This document shows, one piece after another, positions 47,816-59,739 of a stretch of DNA of 64,000 bases. Each line of letters starts with the position of its first letter. The first letter of the stretch is position 1. The notes beneath the pieces are model-generated. The model did not search any database and was not told the DNA's origin. It saw only the letters and a list, made by a program, of their open reading frames with translations. The DNA lies in contig NC_077230.1 of NCBI RefSeq assembly GCF_027887165.1, forward strand, positions 327,840,415 to 327,904,414, in the 5' to 3' direction. This DNA comes from Monodelphis domestica. Lineage: Eukaryota > Chordata > Mammalia > Didelphimorphia > Didelphidae. Position numbers and translations under genes: made by a program.

Positions 47816-49339
47816 AACTTGCTTAATTGTTAATTAGGAATATCTTAAAACTCCCTTTTATTAGTGAGCATCTAGTAGCCAATAGTAAAAAATAGTGGTC
47901 ATTTGTCATGCTTCAAAGATCAGTGACTTTTCCAGTGTGAGCATTTTCTTTATCTTGTAGTTTGCTGGAGCCAGAAAAGTGGTTCTGTGAGCCTTTGCTC
48001 AGCTAAGCTGATTCCCAAATGGCAAATAATTTAGCCTGTTACTCAGACCCTTACTCAAAGGCCCAGCCTGTGAGGACCTTTGACACCTTGAACTTTGCCA
48101 GAGAAGAATTGTGATTTGGGGATAATGTACTCTAGTTCTGCCTAGCAGTGGGAAGAACTGAGTTTGAATCCATCGATGACATGCTAATTGGGTGATCATA
48201 GACAAGCCACTTCTATCTCAGTTTCTTCATTGGTGAAAATAGTGTGACTGGATAAAATCTTGACATTCTCTTATAGCTCTGACATTGTATAAGGCAGGCT
48301 AAACTTAAACTACTAGTCAGCCTGTTTTCCCATTAAAATCCAACTCCAAAGAAGGGATACATGATAGTTGACATTTCCAAAGCCCCTTAAAATATACAAA
48401 ATGCTTTACATGAATTATCCTTTTTGAACCTCGCAACAACCCCCCCCCCCCACCAGGAAGATAGCATGGATATTATTCTCTTTATCTTAAAATAAGATTG
48501 AATTTCCCAAGATCATCCAGCTAGCTAATTGCAAGACATGGTTATGTTTTCTGGTTTCTAGTCCTTTGCTACACCAAAGCTTTGAGTTGCTTCTTGTGAA
48601 AGCTAAAGCTATTTTCTCCTTTGGGATTGGGTCAGCTGACCCCCTGTAGTTCAAGGTCAGAAGAATTTATGGCTTCTGTGGTCATCACTATTACTTAACT
48701 GGCTTTGAGAGTCCTGGGAGACTTCATTGCAGTTCCCAAGCTGCCCTTCCCAAGCTGATTGACTCCAGGACACTTACCCTCTGGGATTTTTAGTCCTCAT
48801 GATCATCTGTGCACCTTCCATGTCCCAGAGTCTTAAAAAAGAAAAGTTTGTTCCTTCAATTTCCATATAACTTCCAAAACTTTTTTGCATTGTTTTTATT
48901 TCAGCTGCACAAGTTCTGCTGCATGTATATTTGTTTTCCACAAGAGTAGGAAATCACAGCAACAAGATCTGAAAATTGCTACCTTGACCAGTTGGGGCTT
49001 CCATCTCCTAAAAAGACAGAATACTAGCAGTGAGGGATATGATTAAGGATGACACTAATCTCAGTGTCTTTGTATCTATATTTATGTCTATATCTATGGA
49101 TAGAGGGCATGGAGAATCATAAAAGCCATAGGATTTTGTAGCTGGGAGGGATCTTCATATTCTTCCACTTGAAACCTATGTGACTTTGGACAAATCTCTA
49201 ACTCTTTAACTTTCAGTTTGCCCAACTTTTAAAGGAGCTGGCTAAAGTATTATTAATAATAACGATGCTATTATTTATATTGATAACAACATACTAACAT
49301 ATTATAATTATATATTTTATATAATATACGTGGCTAGAT
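47816..49339. other. Intergenic downstream of FZD4
   Basis: Apart from the MIR copies at 48,130-48,600, no gene or repeat was recognised; no PRSS23 exon was seen. Confidence 0.4.
48130..48600. mobile_element. MIR copies (plus, then minus strand)
   Basis: A + strand copy around 48,130-48,290 ('aagaactgagtttgaatcca', 'ctatctcagtttcttcattg') and a minus-strand copy around 48,365-48,600 ('acaaaatgctttacatgaat', 'tttcccaagatcatccagct'), the latter with an internal C run. Confidence 0.55.
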
Positions 49340-49420
49340 TTGCAAATCACTTTACAAACTTCTCAAACTGGGAGAGGTAGGTGCCTCATTCAGTAGTTGA
49401 GGAGACTGAGGCAACAAAAA

Positions 49421-49716
49421 GACTTCAATCCCCAGAAGTTCTTGGTATTTCCCAGAATTCCCTATAATCTCACCTGAGTCCCCAGGTTGGTGAGATGACA
49501 TTGGTATTTAACTGGCAGTAATGCCTCCCTCGATCTTCTGTTCTCTTCAATTCCAATGATGTAGGAAGTTAGTGGTAAGCTAAGTGTGAGGATTCTGAAT
49601 TGGCTAATCAGCCATGGGCACTCGGTTTTTATTTTGTATCCTTGATTTCTAATAATCCTTAATAAACCTCAAAAAATATAATATTTTTATTACTAGAAAC
49701 TAATTTAATTTTTACA
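49421..49716 (+). mobile_element. Solo LTR (same family as the 63.4-kb copy)
   Basis: About 296 bp ending 'aatttttaca', with AATAAA at 49,661. Shares 'aactggcagtaatgcctc' and 'taatcagccatgggcac' with the reverse complement of the copy at 63,444. Its left end is shorter than that copy's. It splits an antisense MIR (49,340-49,410 and 49,717-49,810). A fossil without viral genes. Confidence 0.8.
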
Positions 49717-50039
49717 TTACTCAGGATCACATAGCTAGTGTCTGAAGTTGGATTTGGTCTGAGTTTTCTTAACTCTAGGTTCAATGTTCTACTGTACTAC
49801 TTATCTAGTTAGTTCTAAACTTTGGTCTTAAAACTCATTTATGTTATAAAAAAGTATTAAGGAATCCCCCTCCCTTCCAGATTGGTTACATCTACCAACA
49901 TTTACTGTATCTAAAATTAAAGCATCTTAATATTACTTAAGAACAGAGTTTTAACCTTGTAGACTCCCTGAAAGAGTCAGGAAGGAAGGTCCCTAGACTA
50001 CAGTCTGAGAACCATTGGATTAGGTGGTATCTTTTACCT

Positions 50040-50640
50040 TCTCCATTTACCCACTAAAGAGACTTTCCTAAAATGTAGGTCTGATCATGTCACTCCCTCC
50101 TACTCAGTAAATTCCAGTAGCTTCTTACTGCTTCCAGGAGCAAATACAAAATGTTCTTTTTTGGCATTCAAAGTCCTTCATAACTTAGCTCTCTCCTACC
50201 TTTCCATTCTTCTTACACCTTATTCACCAACATATACTATTGGAACCAGTGACAGTGGCCTTTTGGTTGTTCCATAAACAAGACACTCCATATTCTTGGC
50301 TCCAGGCATTTTGTCTGGCTATACTCCATGTCCGGAAACCTTCTGGTTAGGACTACAGGTCTCCCAGACTTCCTTTGAATCCTCACTAAAATCCCACCTC
50401 GTACAGAAGTCTTTCCTCACCCCTCTTAATTCCAGTGCCTTCCCCAGGTTAATTATTTCCTATCTAGCCAATTAAGTAGCTTGCTTTGTATGTATTTGTT
50501 TGCCTACCTCATTCGAATGTAAATTCTGGGAAGGCTGGGTCTATCTTTTGTCTCTTTTTTTCAATCCTCCAGTATTTTTCACCAGACCAGGTATAGGTGC
50601 TTAATAAACGTTTTTTGAATTGAATTGAATGTCCCCAGGG
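50040..50640 (+). mobile_element. L2 LINE fragment, 600 bp
   Basis: The best L2 of the window: 'tctgatcatgtcactccctc', 'ttcaaagtccttcataactt', 'gaagtctttcctcacccctc' and 'ggtgcttaataaacgttttt' in the expected order. Confidence 0.8.
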
Positions 50641-51183
50641 GCAATGGATAGAGCCCTTGAACTAGAGTCAGGAAGTTGTTTAGTTGTTTCAATTGTGTAG
50701 GGGCCCCTCCCCCTTCCATTCCATTTGCAGTTTTCTGGGCAAAGATCCTGAAGTGACCCTGGGTAAGTCCCTTAACTTTGCCTGCCTCTGTAGCCACAAC
50801 TATAAGATGGAGATAATAATAACACCCATCTCCCAAGTTTTGGGATCAAATTGTAAAGCACTTAGTCTTTTGTCTTGCACATAATTCATGCTTAATAAAT
50901 GCTTGTTCTCTTCCTCTTACCCCTATAATCATTTACCTAGTGCAATATCTTTATTTTATAGTGGAGGAAACAAGTCCCTTGAGGTGAAATGACTTGCTAA
51001 AGATAAGCCAGCTAATTAATGGTCCACTAACAGGTCAACTGAGAACTATTTCAAAATCAAAACAGAACACTACTGTTCATCTGTCACTTACCTACTCACA
51101 TTTTCTCTAGGACATGAATTATTATACAAATTAATTGTGCTTATCTGTAAATATAACTTAAAAAAATTATGATCATGAAATGT

Positions 51184-51236
51184 TACCTTCCATCCAAGAA
51201 TTGCTACTGTGTATTGATTGGTTCCAATGCACTTTT
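51184..51236 (-). mobile_element. Partial tRNA-related SINE, minus strand
   Basis: Only the tail half ('ttaccttccatccaagaatt' ... 'gattggttccaatgca') remains. Confidence 0.5.
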
Positions 51237-51439
51237 TAAAAAGCATGATAAAGAGCTTCTACTTTCTTCCCATTAGATGACATGCCACTTCTTGTTTCAT
51301 TTCTTTCTTGTGTAAAGCCCATGAATTGATTACAAAGGTATAGAAGCCAAGTGAGTATGTAATTAATGAAAAAAATAACTTCTAGGGATCTTAGAAGATA
51401 TCCAGTTTCTTTGATAGACACCTCTATGTGTCTTCTTAT

Positions 51440-51730
51440 CTTAGAGATAGAAGATGCCTCCGCAGTGATCTGGTTCAACTCCCTGCCCAATGGATGACTC
51501 TATTTGACTATAGCCTTGAATGGTTATCCCAGGCTCTGTTTAAAGATCTTCTCATTCCCTCCTTAGATAAACAATCCCTAGTTTAACAACTCTAATTGTT
51601 AGGAAGTTTATGTTAAGTTAAAATCAGTGTCGCTGTAGCTTCTACCTACTTGATCCTATTTCTGCAATTTGAAGCTACACCATGTCTAATTAATTCCTTC
51701 CTCCTGTGACAGCCTTCAAATGTTTAAAGA
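51440..51730 (-). mobile_element. CR1/L3 LINE relic, minus strand
   Basis: 'atcccaggctctgtttaaag' and 'attgttaggaagtttatgtt' mark the same family as 10,130 and 61,170; 'gtgacagccttcaaatgttt' near 51,710 is the complement of the block at 17,570. Confidence 0.65.
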
Positions 51731-51869
51731 CAAGTTATGAACTCTTTGATGAATGAACAAAAAGCTATTTATAAGAATCTAGAAACCAATGCACACATAT
51801 AGACAGATCCTGCCCTCAAGGAGCTTGCATTCTAATAGGGGTAGATAATACACATAGAAGAGTAGTGGT

Positions 51870-52990
51870 TAAAGAGGGCAAATTAGGGCCAGAAAACTTC
51901 AGGGATGGAATGGGGCCCCATGGGATTGGAGAATGCCACCCTTCCAGTGCCAAAGGAAAATGAAGTGTTATTTATTAGCCTGTGTGATTAATGAGATGGA
52001 ATGGTGAGGCAGGGGCCGAGAGAAGATGTTTATATCAGTCTATTAGGATAGTTAGAAAAGGGAAAATGAAGCATGGCCTAAAAAGAAGTGGCCCTGGTGA
52101 GTGGACCTTTCCTCTAAATTCCTCCATTACTTCATCATGGTATGGTGGTGATTCTGGGTTCTCAAAGTAAAAACTCTGGCAGCTGGGTTTCAAGTACCTG
52201 CAATGAACTAGGAATCATCAAAGGACCTGTTGTGTTCTTGGAAGATCCTCACCATATTGGTCTAGGGTGGTGAATCCTTTCTAGCCTTGGTAGTGCAGAA
52301 CAATAGCTCTGCCAGGTCTAAGAAGATCTGGGTTCTGAGTCACTGGAGGTTGGATCCCCAATGACAAACATTTTCCTCCTCCCATATTTTTCTACTCCAG
52401 ACTTTTTGATAGTTGATTTAAAAAAAATCAAGTTATGTCTCAAATTCTTCAAGATAGTAACTCAAATCATCATGACAGGCAGTCATTTTAGGTCTCCATC
52501 GCTGGAGAAATCACAGGGAAGACAGAAATTCCACAATAATCCTATACACTGTAACAAAGGTTGAGTGAGATGGTTTTATCTGACCTTGGCCTTCAGGCTT
52601 CCCTTCAGTCCCATATGAGCTCATGACTTAGGGTAAACACACGGATAAGAATGTGGACGAAGGATATTTAACATATCTGTTACAAGAATTGCATTTTCCC
52701 CTTTTTCCCATTTTAGTTTTCAGATGCACTCATAATTTAAACAGTTTAGTTGACTCCTGACAAAATAGGTCAACTCAAGCCTTATATCTTAGGACATTCC
52801 ATGAACAGAAATAAACTATGTTTAGAAGAACAACTGTGTGCAATCCTTAGTTTGGATTCATAACAAAGAATGTTTGCTGATCTGGTGTAACAACAACACA
52901 TTTTTTAAAAAATCGTGAGGCATGGACCAGTTTCCTGAGTCTTAAAACTTGTTTTGCTAAAATCATCCTTTACCCCCCTTTTATGCTTCT
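51870..52990. other. Intergenic, nothing recognised
   Basis: Neither gene nor clear repeat; short open frames only. Confidence 0.4.
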
Positions 52991-52994
52991 TTAA

Positions 52995-53160
52995 GCACCG
53001 ACTAAGAGAGACCCAGTAATAGAGTAGAAATAGCTTTGGACTGGAGTCAAAGGACTTATGGATTCGAGTACTTATTAGGTGTGTACCTTTGGGAAGTGCC
53101 TGGCGTTGGCATATAGAATGTCTATATATAACAAATACTTATTGATTGATCTTCAAGGTT
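52995..53160 (+). mobile_element. MIR SINE, + strand
   Basis: 'ctttggactggagtcaaagg', 'ggattcgagtacttattagg' and a tail 'acaaatacttattgattgat'. Confidence 0.5.
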
Positions 53161-53796
53161 CTTTTCTGCTCTGTTATTCTGTCAGAGTCATAATCAGGTA
53201 TTTCAACACTGGGGGAATATTCCATTTGGGTTGAGGTTGGGAAGGGGGAGAAGAGAGTGAAAAATTGTGGAATAATCTTAAAGACTGGTGTTTGCTGCTG
53301 ATACTGCTGCACCTGGGCATTCAGAGTGGTGTAAGTCTCTTGGTATATGTATGGCTGGCCCAAACTTTTGGGTGTAACTACTTGGGTGCTTGAGCTGAGG
53401 ATGGGTGGGAGGAAGGGAAGGATGATGGGATTGGGGGGGTGAGGCTATGGTGGACCAGAGCCAGTCAAGGAAGGGGCTGGAGGCAGGCTTCCTCCCTATG
53501 GCTAGCCTCCCCTAGCAAGAGTAGAGAGAGGGAGTTTCCTACTCATCCTCACCCACTGGGATAGCTAAATGGCTAAGTGAATAGTGCTGGCTTAGGCGTC
53601 CGAAAGACTTGTGTTCAAATTGGGCCACAGATGCTCATTTGCTGTATGATTCTAGGTGAGTCACTTGACCTTTGCCTCAGTTTTTTCAACTGAAAAATGA
53701 GGATAATAGCATGAGGATCATAATTACCTCCCCATTGTGAGGTATCAAGTGAAATAATGTTTGTAAAGCACTTAGTCTGGCACAGTGCCTGGCACA

Positions 53797-54018
53797 TTGT
53801 TGTCGCTAAGTCATTTTTCACTGGTGTGTTCCTCTTTGTGACCCCATTTGGGGTTTTCTTGGCAAAGCTCATTTTATGGATGAGGAAACCAGGGCAAATG
53901 GAGTTGTGACTTGCCCAGGGTTACACAATGTCTCAGACCAGATTTGAACTCGGGAAGGTGCATTGTCCAGACTCCATGCCTGGCACTCTAACCTCTGTGC
54001 CATCTAACTGCCTTACCT
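53797..54018 (-). mobile_element. Mar-type CORE-SINE, minus strand
   Basis: 'tttgtgaccccatttggggt', 'gtgacttgcccagggttaca' and 'ctgtgccatctaactgcc'. A + strand MIR-like copy (53,560-53,795) lies directly before it. Confidence 0.75.
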
Positions 54019-54139
54019 GGTACCACAGTACATGCTTAATAAATGCTTATTCCCTCCTTCCCCATTCTATTTCCACACTGTGGGGAGAAGGGAGCCTGGG
54101 GATCTCCCATCTATTCTGAGCTGGTTAGGGTGCTGCAAT

Positions 54140-54330
54140 CACTGGGAGGAAGCAAGGTGCAGTGGAATGCAGCCTGACTTTGGAGTTAGAGGACTTGGGT
54201 CTAAATGTGACTTTGCTGCTTCCTGTGTGCATGACCTTGGACAAGTCATTTAAAGTGACTCATGTTTTCTCATCTGCAAAATGAGAGTTGAATTAAATGA
54301 TTTTTTAGGTCTGTCAGTCTCTCCATGAGG
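54140..54330 (+). mobile_element. MIR SINE, + strand
   Basis: 'gactttggagttagaggact', 'catgaccttggacaagtcat' and 'ctcatctgcaaaatgagagt'. A second worn copy lies at about 54,780-54,920 (+). Confidence 0.6.
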
Positions 54331-54955
54331 AGAGAGGAGAATGCATTTCCCTCTGAATTCCTAGTATTTCGAGCTCTCCCCACTGACACAGATCTCTTCC
54401 ATGAATGGGAAGGAAGTATAATGATGAATTTTCAGACTTCCTTTATGTCTGCTGCCTGATTTTCCTTTAGGCCCTTTGCCCAACTTTCTGTAAGCATGAA
54501 TTGATTTCCTTTAGGTCCTGAGAATTACTTAATTCTCCCTCCCCTTTCCCCTCAGTTTTATTAGTACCCTACAGAACTGCAGGCATGTCAGTATAATTAC
54601 TGCATAGCCACATCTCACAGATGGGGAAACAGGAATGGTGACTGATGGATTTGGCCACTGCATAGGAAGTAGATGACAAGGTCAGGCCAAGTGTCTTTTA
54701 ATTGCCAGTATTCTCTGGAAAAATGGTGTCACAGTAATATTTCTAGAGACTAAAACTCAAAATTCAAAAATAGTTCCCGGGTGCCATGGATGAAATGTGT
54801 GACTTTGGGCAAGTCATTTGGCTTTTTAAGTTCTCATTTTCTCCTCTGTAAGATGATGGGACTAAAATGGATGTTCACTGAATTTCCTTCTTAGATATCC
54901 AACTTTATGATTCAATACAGTTTCTAATGTTGATGTGCTTTGCAGATGACATCTT

Positions 54956-55153
54956 TATTTTTTAAACCCTTACTTTCTGCCTTAGAATGATACTGTGGGT
55001 TCCAAGTCAGATGAGCAATAAGGGCTAGGCAATTAGGTTTAAGTGGCTTTCTCAGGGTCATAAAACTAGAAAGTGTCTGAGGTCAGGTTTGGACCCAGAA
55101 CTTCTGTCTTTGGGCTTGGCACTTTCTCCACTAAGCCACTTAGCTGTCCCTCA
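54956..55153 (-). mobile_element. tRNA-related marsupial SINE, minus strand
   Basis: 'ttaaacccttactttctgcc' start and 'ccactaagccacttagctgt' end; more diverged than the other copies. Confidence 0.78.
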
Positions 55154-55842
55154 GGCTGCTTATCTTAATTAGCACTTTCTCTTCTTCTTCCTCCTTCCTC
55201 TGCAGAAAGAGTCTAGAATTCTGAATAAGGATTGGGGAATTTAAAAAAAAAAAAAGGATAATGAGTACTGGGTCTGTTGGACAAAGCTTTTTACTTGGAG
55301 TTAGCCGAAATCAGCATTTAAATTCTGATCCTGATAGGATTAATGAATAATTTTAATTAATTAATAATAATACTAGGGTAGCAGTGTGACCCTAGGTTTA
55401 TTCACTGGATTATTCATGCATTCATTTGGCTATCTTGATAGTTTACATTGAGATGAATAAATAAATGTTAAAAAAATTCCTATATTGAACTTAATTTCTG
55501 ACCAATTGTCCAAACTCTACTATCTCTGGGTCGAGCGCTCCCAAAGGTGCTACTGCTTTCTGCACTTATATTCACTTTTAAGAAGGTCCCTAGAGAGTAT
55601 TATTCTCTTAATTGAGCTGGCAGTTCCCTTTAAGCCAGAGAACCACAAAGCTCATCAAAACTGGCTCTCTCTGGGCAATGCAGACAAGCTCAGCCAGCCA
55701 GGTTGCTGCATTATCCTTTGAGCTTTTAACAAATAGACCTTCCTGCAAAGTGGCTGCAAAGTCTGTTTTCCCTTTCAAACCAAAAGTATCAGCTGGGAGC
55801 AATATGTATTTCAGAGAAGATTCAGTACTTTCACACTCTTTT

Positions 55843-56075
55843 TTGTTGTTGTTGTTCAGTTGAATCCAACTCTTTGTGATTCTATTTGGCATTTCCTTGG
55901 CAGAGATATTGGAGTGGTTTGTTATTTCCTTCTCCTGCTCCTTTGACAGATGAGGAAACTGAGACCAACCCAGTTAAGTGACTTGCCCAGGATCGAAGTG
56001 CTAAGTGTCTGCGGATGAATTTAAACCGATGAAGATGATTCCAAACGTGGTGCTCACTGAGACATCTAACTGTCT
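55843..56075 (-). mobile_element. Mar-type CORE-SINE, minus strand
   Basis: 'tgttgttgttcagttgaatc', 'gaggaaactgagaccaaccc' and 'agtgacttgcccaggatcga'. Confidence 0.75.
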
Positions 56076-56715
56076 TTCAAACTCTAGCTGATGCTGAAGA
56101 TCAGTAGCTGACTCTGAGGCTCCTGTCTAAAGGGGTTTAGAATGCTCTCTGATTAGAAATCAACTATCTGAGTCCTTTTTACTGAGCTGTCACTTTTCAC
56201 AGCTCCAGCAGAACTTGCCTTTTACCCTTTGCTATTTCTACAATCTGCAGCAGCCAGGGTCTTTTATCATTACTCTCCATTTTTAGGTGCTTAAAGCAAA
56301 CTGATAAAAACTCATTGACTCTCCCCTAAGAAATCACCATCTTTATGTAATCACTCTACCATCTTCATACAGATGAGTTTTACCGTCTTACATCTTTAAA
56401 CAGTCTCATGCAAATGAACTGAAAGACCATAATGCTTAGAGGCTCCAGACAATTCTGTAGTCTTCATAAAGGTTCAAGTTGGGAGTCTGTGCCTTTGACA
56501 ATTGCATTTCTTCAAACTTGATTCTGATAAGTTTTAAATAAACAAATATTTTTCAGACCCTTTAAATCACCAAACTGTTTATATATAAAAGAGGCATTAT
56601 CTCACATCTTTTGCAAGGTGATTTGAACATTGTTTTAATCCTACAGTTTATTTTTGGTCTCTTTTGCAACCCAAACGCTCATACCCTATCTGAAAACTAT
56701 GTTTCTTTATACACA

Positions 56716-56875
56716 CATTTAAAAAAATTGATTAAAATATTTTTCCATGCTTATATGATTCATATTCTCTCTATCCTCTCTTCCCTCCCCTCTCCTGGAG
56801 TTGACAAGCAATTCCACTATCCACAAACTTTTACAATATTGAAATTCTTTTCCTATTCCTCACAGGCACCAAACT
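56716..56875 (-). mobile_element. L1 3' end, minus strand, short
   Basis: Antisense 'ttgattaaaatatttttcca' tail followed by a C/T-rich (antisense G-rich) tract, as in the other L1 3' ends of the window. About 160 bp. Confidence 0.55.
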
Positions 56876-57039
56876 ATTCTCTTATGAAAGAGCCAACAAC
56901 TTATATCCTTTTTCAATTGATGTGGTTTTTTCCTATTTTCAAAAGTTTTTTTTTTAACCTCTTTTAGCACCAAATTGCTTTATATGAAACAATAGTACAC
57001 TAAGGGGGCAAAATGTAAAACTGTGAATAAAAAATAGGT

Positions 57040-59276
57040 TTTTGTTATTATAAAGATATTTTATTTTACAAATTATATGTAATAACAATTTCCACATAAG
57101 TTTTCCAAAATTATATGATCTAAATTATCTTCTATCTTCCCTTCCCAACCTCCTCCCCCAAAGCTGGCAAACAATTTAATCTAGATTATACATGTATTGT
57201 CATGCAAAGCATATTTTCATATTGTTCACTTTTGTAAGAGAATAATATAAAACCCAAATCCCCAAATAAAAACATAATAAAAACCCAAATAAATTAAAGT
57301 GAAAAATCGTATACTTTGATCTGCATTCCAACTCCAACAGTTCTTTCTCTGGAGGTGGATATCATTCTTTGTTCTAAGCCCTTCAGAATTGTCCCAGATC
57401 ATTGTCTTGCTGAGATTAGCTAAATTTATCTTAACACTATCTTGGTATAGGATATGAGATATTGGTCTATACCTAATTTCTGCCATATTGTTTTCTAGTT
57501 TTCCTAACAGTTTTTGTCAAATAGTGAGTTCTTAGCCCCAAAGCAAGAATCTTTGGGCTTATCAAACATTAGACTGCTAATGGCATTTACCTCAAATCTA
57601 TTTCATTGATCCACCATTTTATTTCCAAGCCAGTCCAAGATTAATGGATGATTACTTCTTTATTTGATGATTATTTGATATTTGATGATTACTGCTTTAC
57701 AGTTTGAAATCTGATACTGCTAGGTCACCATCCTTCACATTTTTTTTCATAAATTTCCTTGATATTCTTGATTTTTTTAGTTCTTCCAGATGAATTTTGT
57801 TATTATTTTTTCTTGTTCTGTAAAATAGATTTTTGGTAGTTCAATTGGGATGCCACTGAATAAAAGAATTAATTTAAGTAGAATTGTCATTTTTATTATA
57901 TTAGCTTGGCCTACCTGTGAGCAATTAATGTTTTTCCAGTTGTTTAGATCCAACTTTATTTGTGTGAAAAACGTTTTGTAGTTATATTCATATAATTTTT
58001 GTGTTTGTCTTGGCAAATAGCATCCCAAGTATCTTATATTGTCTAGAAATATGTTAAATAGAATTTCTCTGTCTATCTCTTGCTGCTGGATTTTGTTGGT
58101 AATATATAGAAATGCTGGTGACTTTATATGGGTTTATTTTATAGCATGCAACTTTGCTAAAGTTATTAGTTATTTCAACTAATTTTTTTAGTTGATTCTC
58201 CAGGATTTCCTAAGTATATCATCATATCATCTGCAAAGAATTATGGTTTAGTTTCCTCATTGCTCACTTTAACTCCTTTAACTTATTTTTATTCCCTTAT
58301 TGCTAAAACTAACATTTCTAGTACAATGTTAAATAATAGTGATGATAATGAGCATCCTCTTCATCATATTCAGAAAGCTTCTAACTCATCCCAACTGCAG
58401 ATGATACTTGCTGATGATTTTAGATAGATACTAATTATTTTAAGGAGAAGTATGATTTTTCCTACGCTCTCTAGTGTTTTTAATAGGAACGAGTGTTATA
58501 TTTTGTAGAAGTCTTTTTCTGTATCTGTTGAGATAATTATGTGATTTCTGTTAGTTAGATAAGGTCAGTCATACTGATAGTTTTCCTAATATTAAATCAG
58601 CTTTGCATTTCTGGCATAAATTCTGCCTGGTCATAGTGAATAACCCTTGAGATATATTGTTGGAGTCTCTTTGCTAGTGTTTTATTTAAGATTTTTACAT
58701 TGATATTCATTAAGGGAATTTATCTGTAATTTTCTTTGGTTTTGCTTTTTCTGGCTTAGGTATCAGCATCATATTTGTGTCACAAAAATAATTTGGTAGA
58801 ATTCTTTCTTTGCCCATTTTGTCACATAGTTTATATAGTATTGGGATTGTTCTTTAAGTATTTAATAGAATTCATTTATGAATCCATCTGGCCTTAGAGA
58901 TTTTTTCTTAAGGAGTTCATTGATGGCTTGTTCAATTTCTTTTTGTCAGATGGGATTATTTAAGTATTCTATTTCTTCTTTTGTTAATCTGGGCAATTTA
59001 TATTTTTGAAAATATTTATCCATTTCACCTAGATTGTCAGATTTATTGTCATATAATTGGGCAAAATAGCTCCTAATGATTGCTTTAATTTCCTCTTCAT
59101 TGGTGGTAAATTTCCCCTTTCCATTTTTGATACTGGTAATTTGATTTTCTTCTTTCTTTTTTTAAATCAAATTAACCAATCTATTTTGTTTGTTTTTTCA
59201 TAAAACCAACTCCTAGTCCTATTTATTAGTTCCATAGTTCTCTTGCTTTCAATTTTATTAATTTCTCCATTACAGG
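57040..59276 (-). mobile_element. 5'-truncated L1, minus strand, about 2.2 kb
   Basis: Antisense 3' UTR (57,040-57,430) then ORF2. Readable ORF2 pieces on the minus strand include WKNINCSQVGQANIIKMTIL near 57,900. Many breaks, so old. It stops at 59,276 against a + strand L1 tail. Confidence 0.82.
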
Positions 59277-59435
59277 TTATTTTCAAAACACATATATATG
59301 GTTTTGCATGACTATACATGTATGACCTATATCAAATTGCTTGCCTTCTCAGGGAGCGGGGTGGGGAGGCAGGGAGAGAGAGAATTTGGAACTAACATTT
59401 TAAAAGAATGTTAAATGTTAAATCAATTGAACTAT
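59277..59435 (+). mobile_element. L1-type 3' end, + strand
   Basis: 'ttttgcatgactatacatgt', 'caaattgcttgccttctcag', a G-rich tract, 'agagaatttggaacta' and an A-rich end match the 3' UTR seen antisense at 21.8 kb. It directly abuts the minus-strand L1 on its left. Confidence 0.65.
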
Positions 59436-59489
59436 GATCTATAAACATGGGCATGCCTGTGAACTTCAATTGTCTTCTTTGTAAAATGG

Positions 59490-59737
59490 AGAGCAACTAG
59501 GTGAAACAATGGATAGAGCGCCCAGCCTGCAGTTAGGAAGACTCATCTTTCTGAGTTCAAATCTATCCTCAGACTCTCATTAACTGTGTGACCCTGGATA
59601 AGTCACTTATTTCTGTTTGCCCCAGTTTCCTCTGTAAAATGATCTAGAGAAGGAAATGGCAAAACACTCCAGTATCTTTGCCAAGAAAACCCCAAATGGG
59701 GTTCCAAAGAATTAGACAGGACTGAACAACAACAAAA
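59490..59737 (+). mobile_element. Mar-type CORE-SINE, + strand
   Basis: Head 'gcaactaggtgaaacaatgg' and tail 'aaaccccaaatggggttcca' then 'gactgaacaacaacaaaa'. The best-preserved copy of this family in the window. Confidence 0.85.
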
Positions 59738-59739
59738 TG

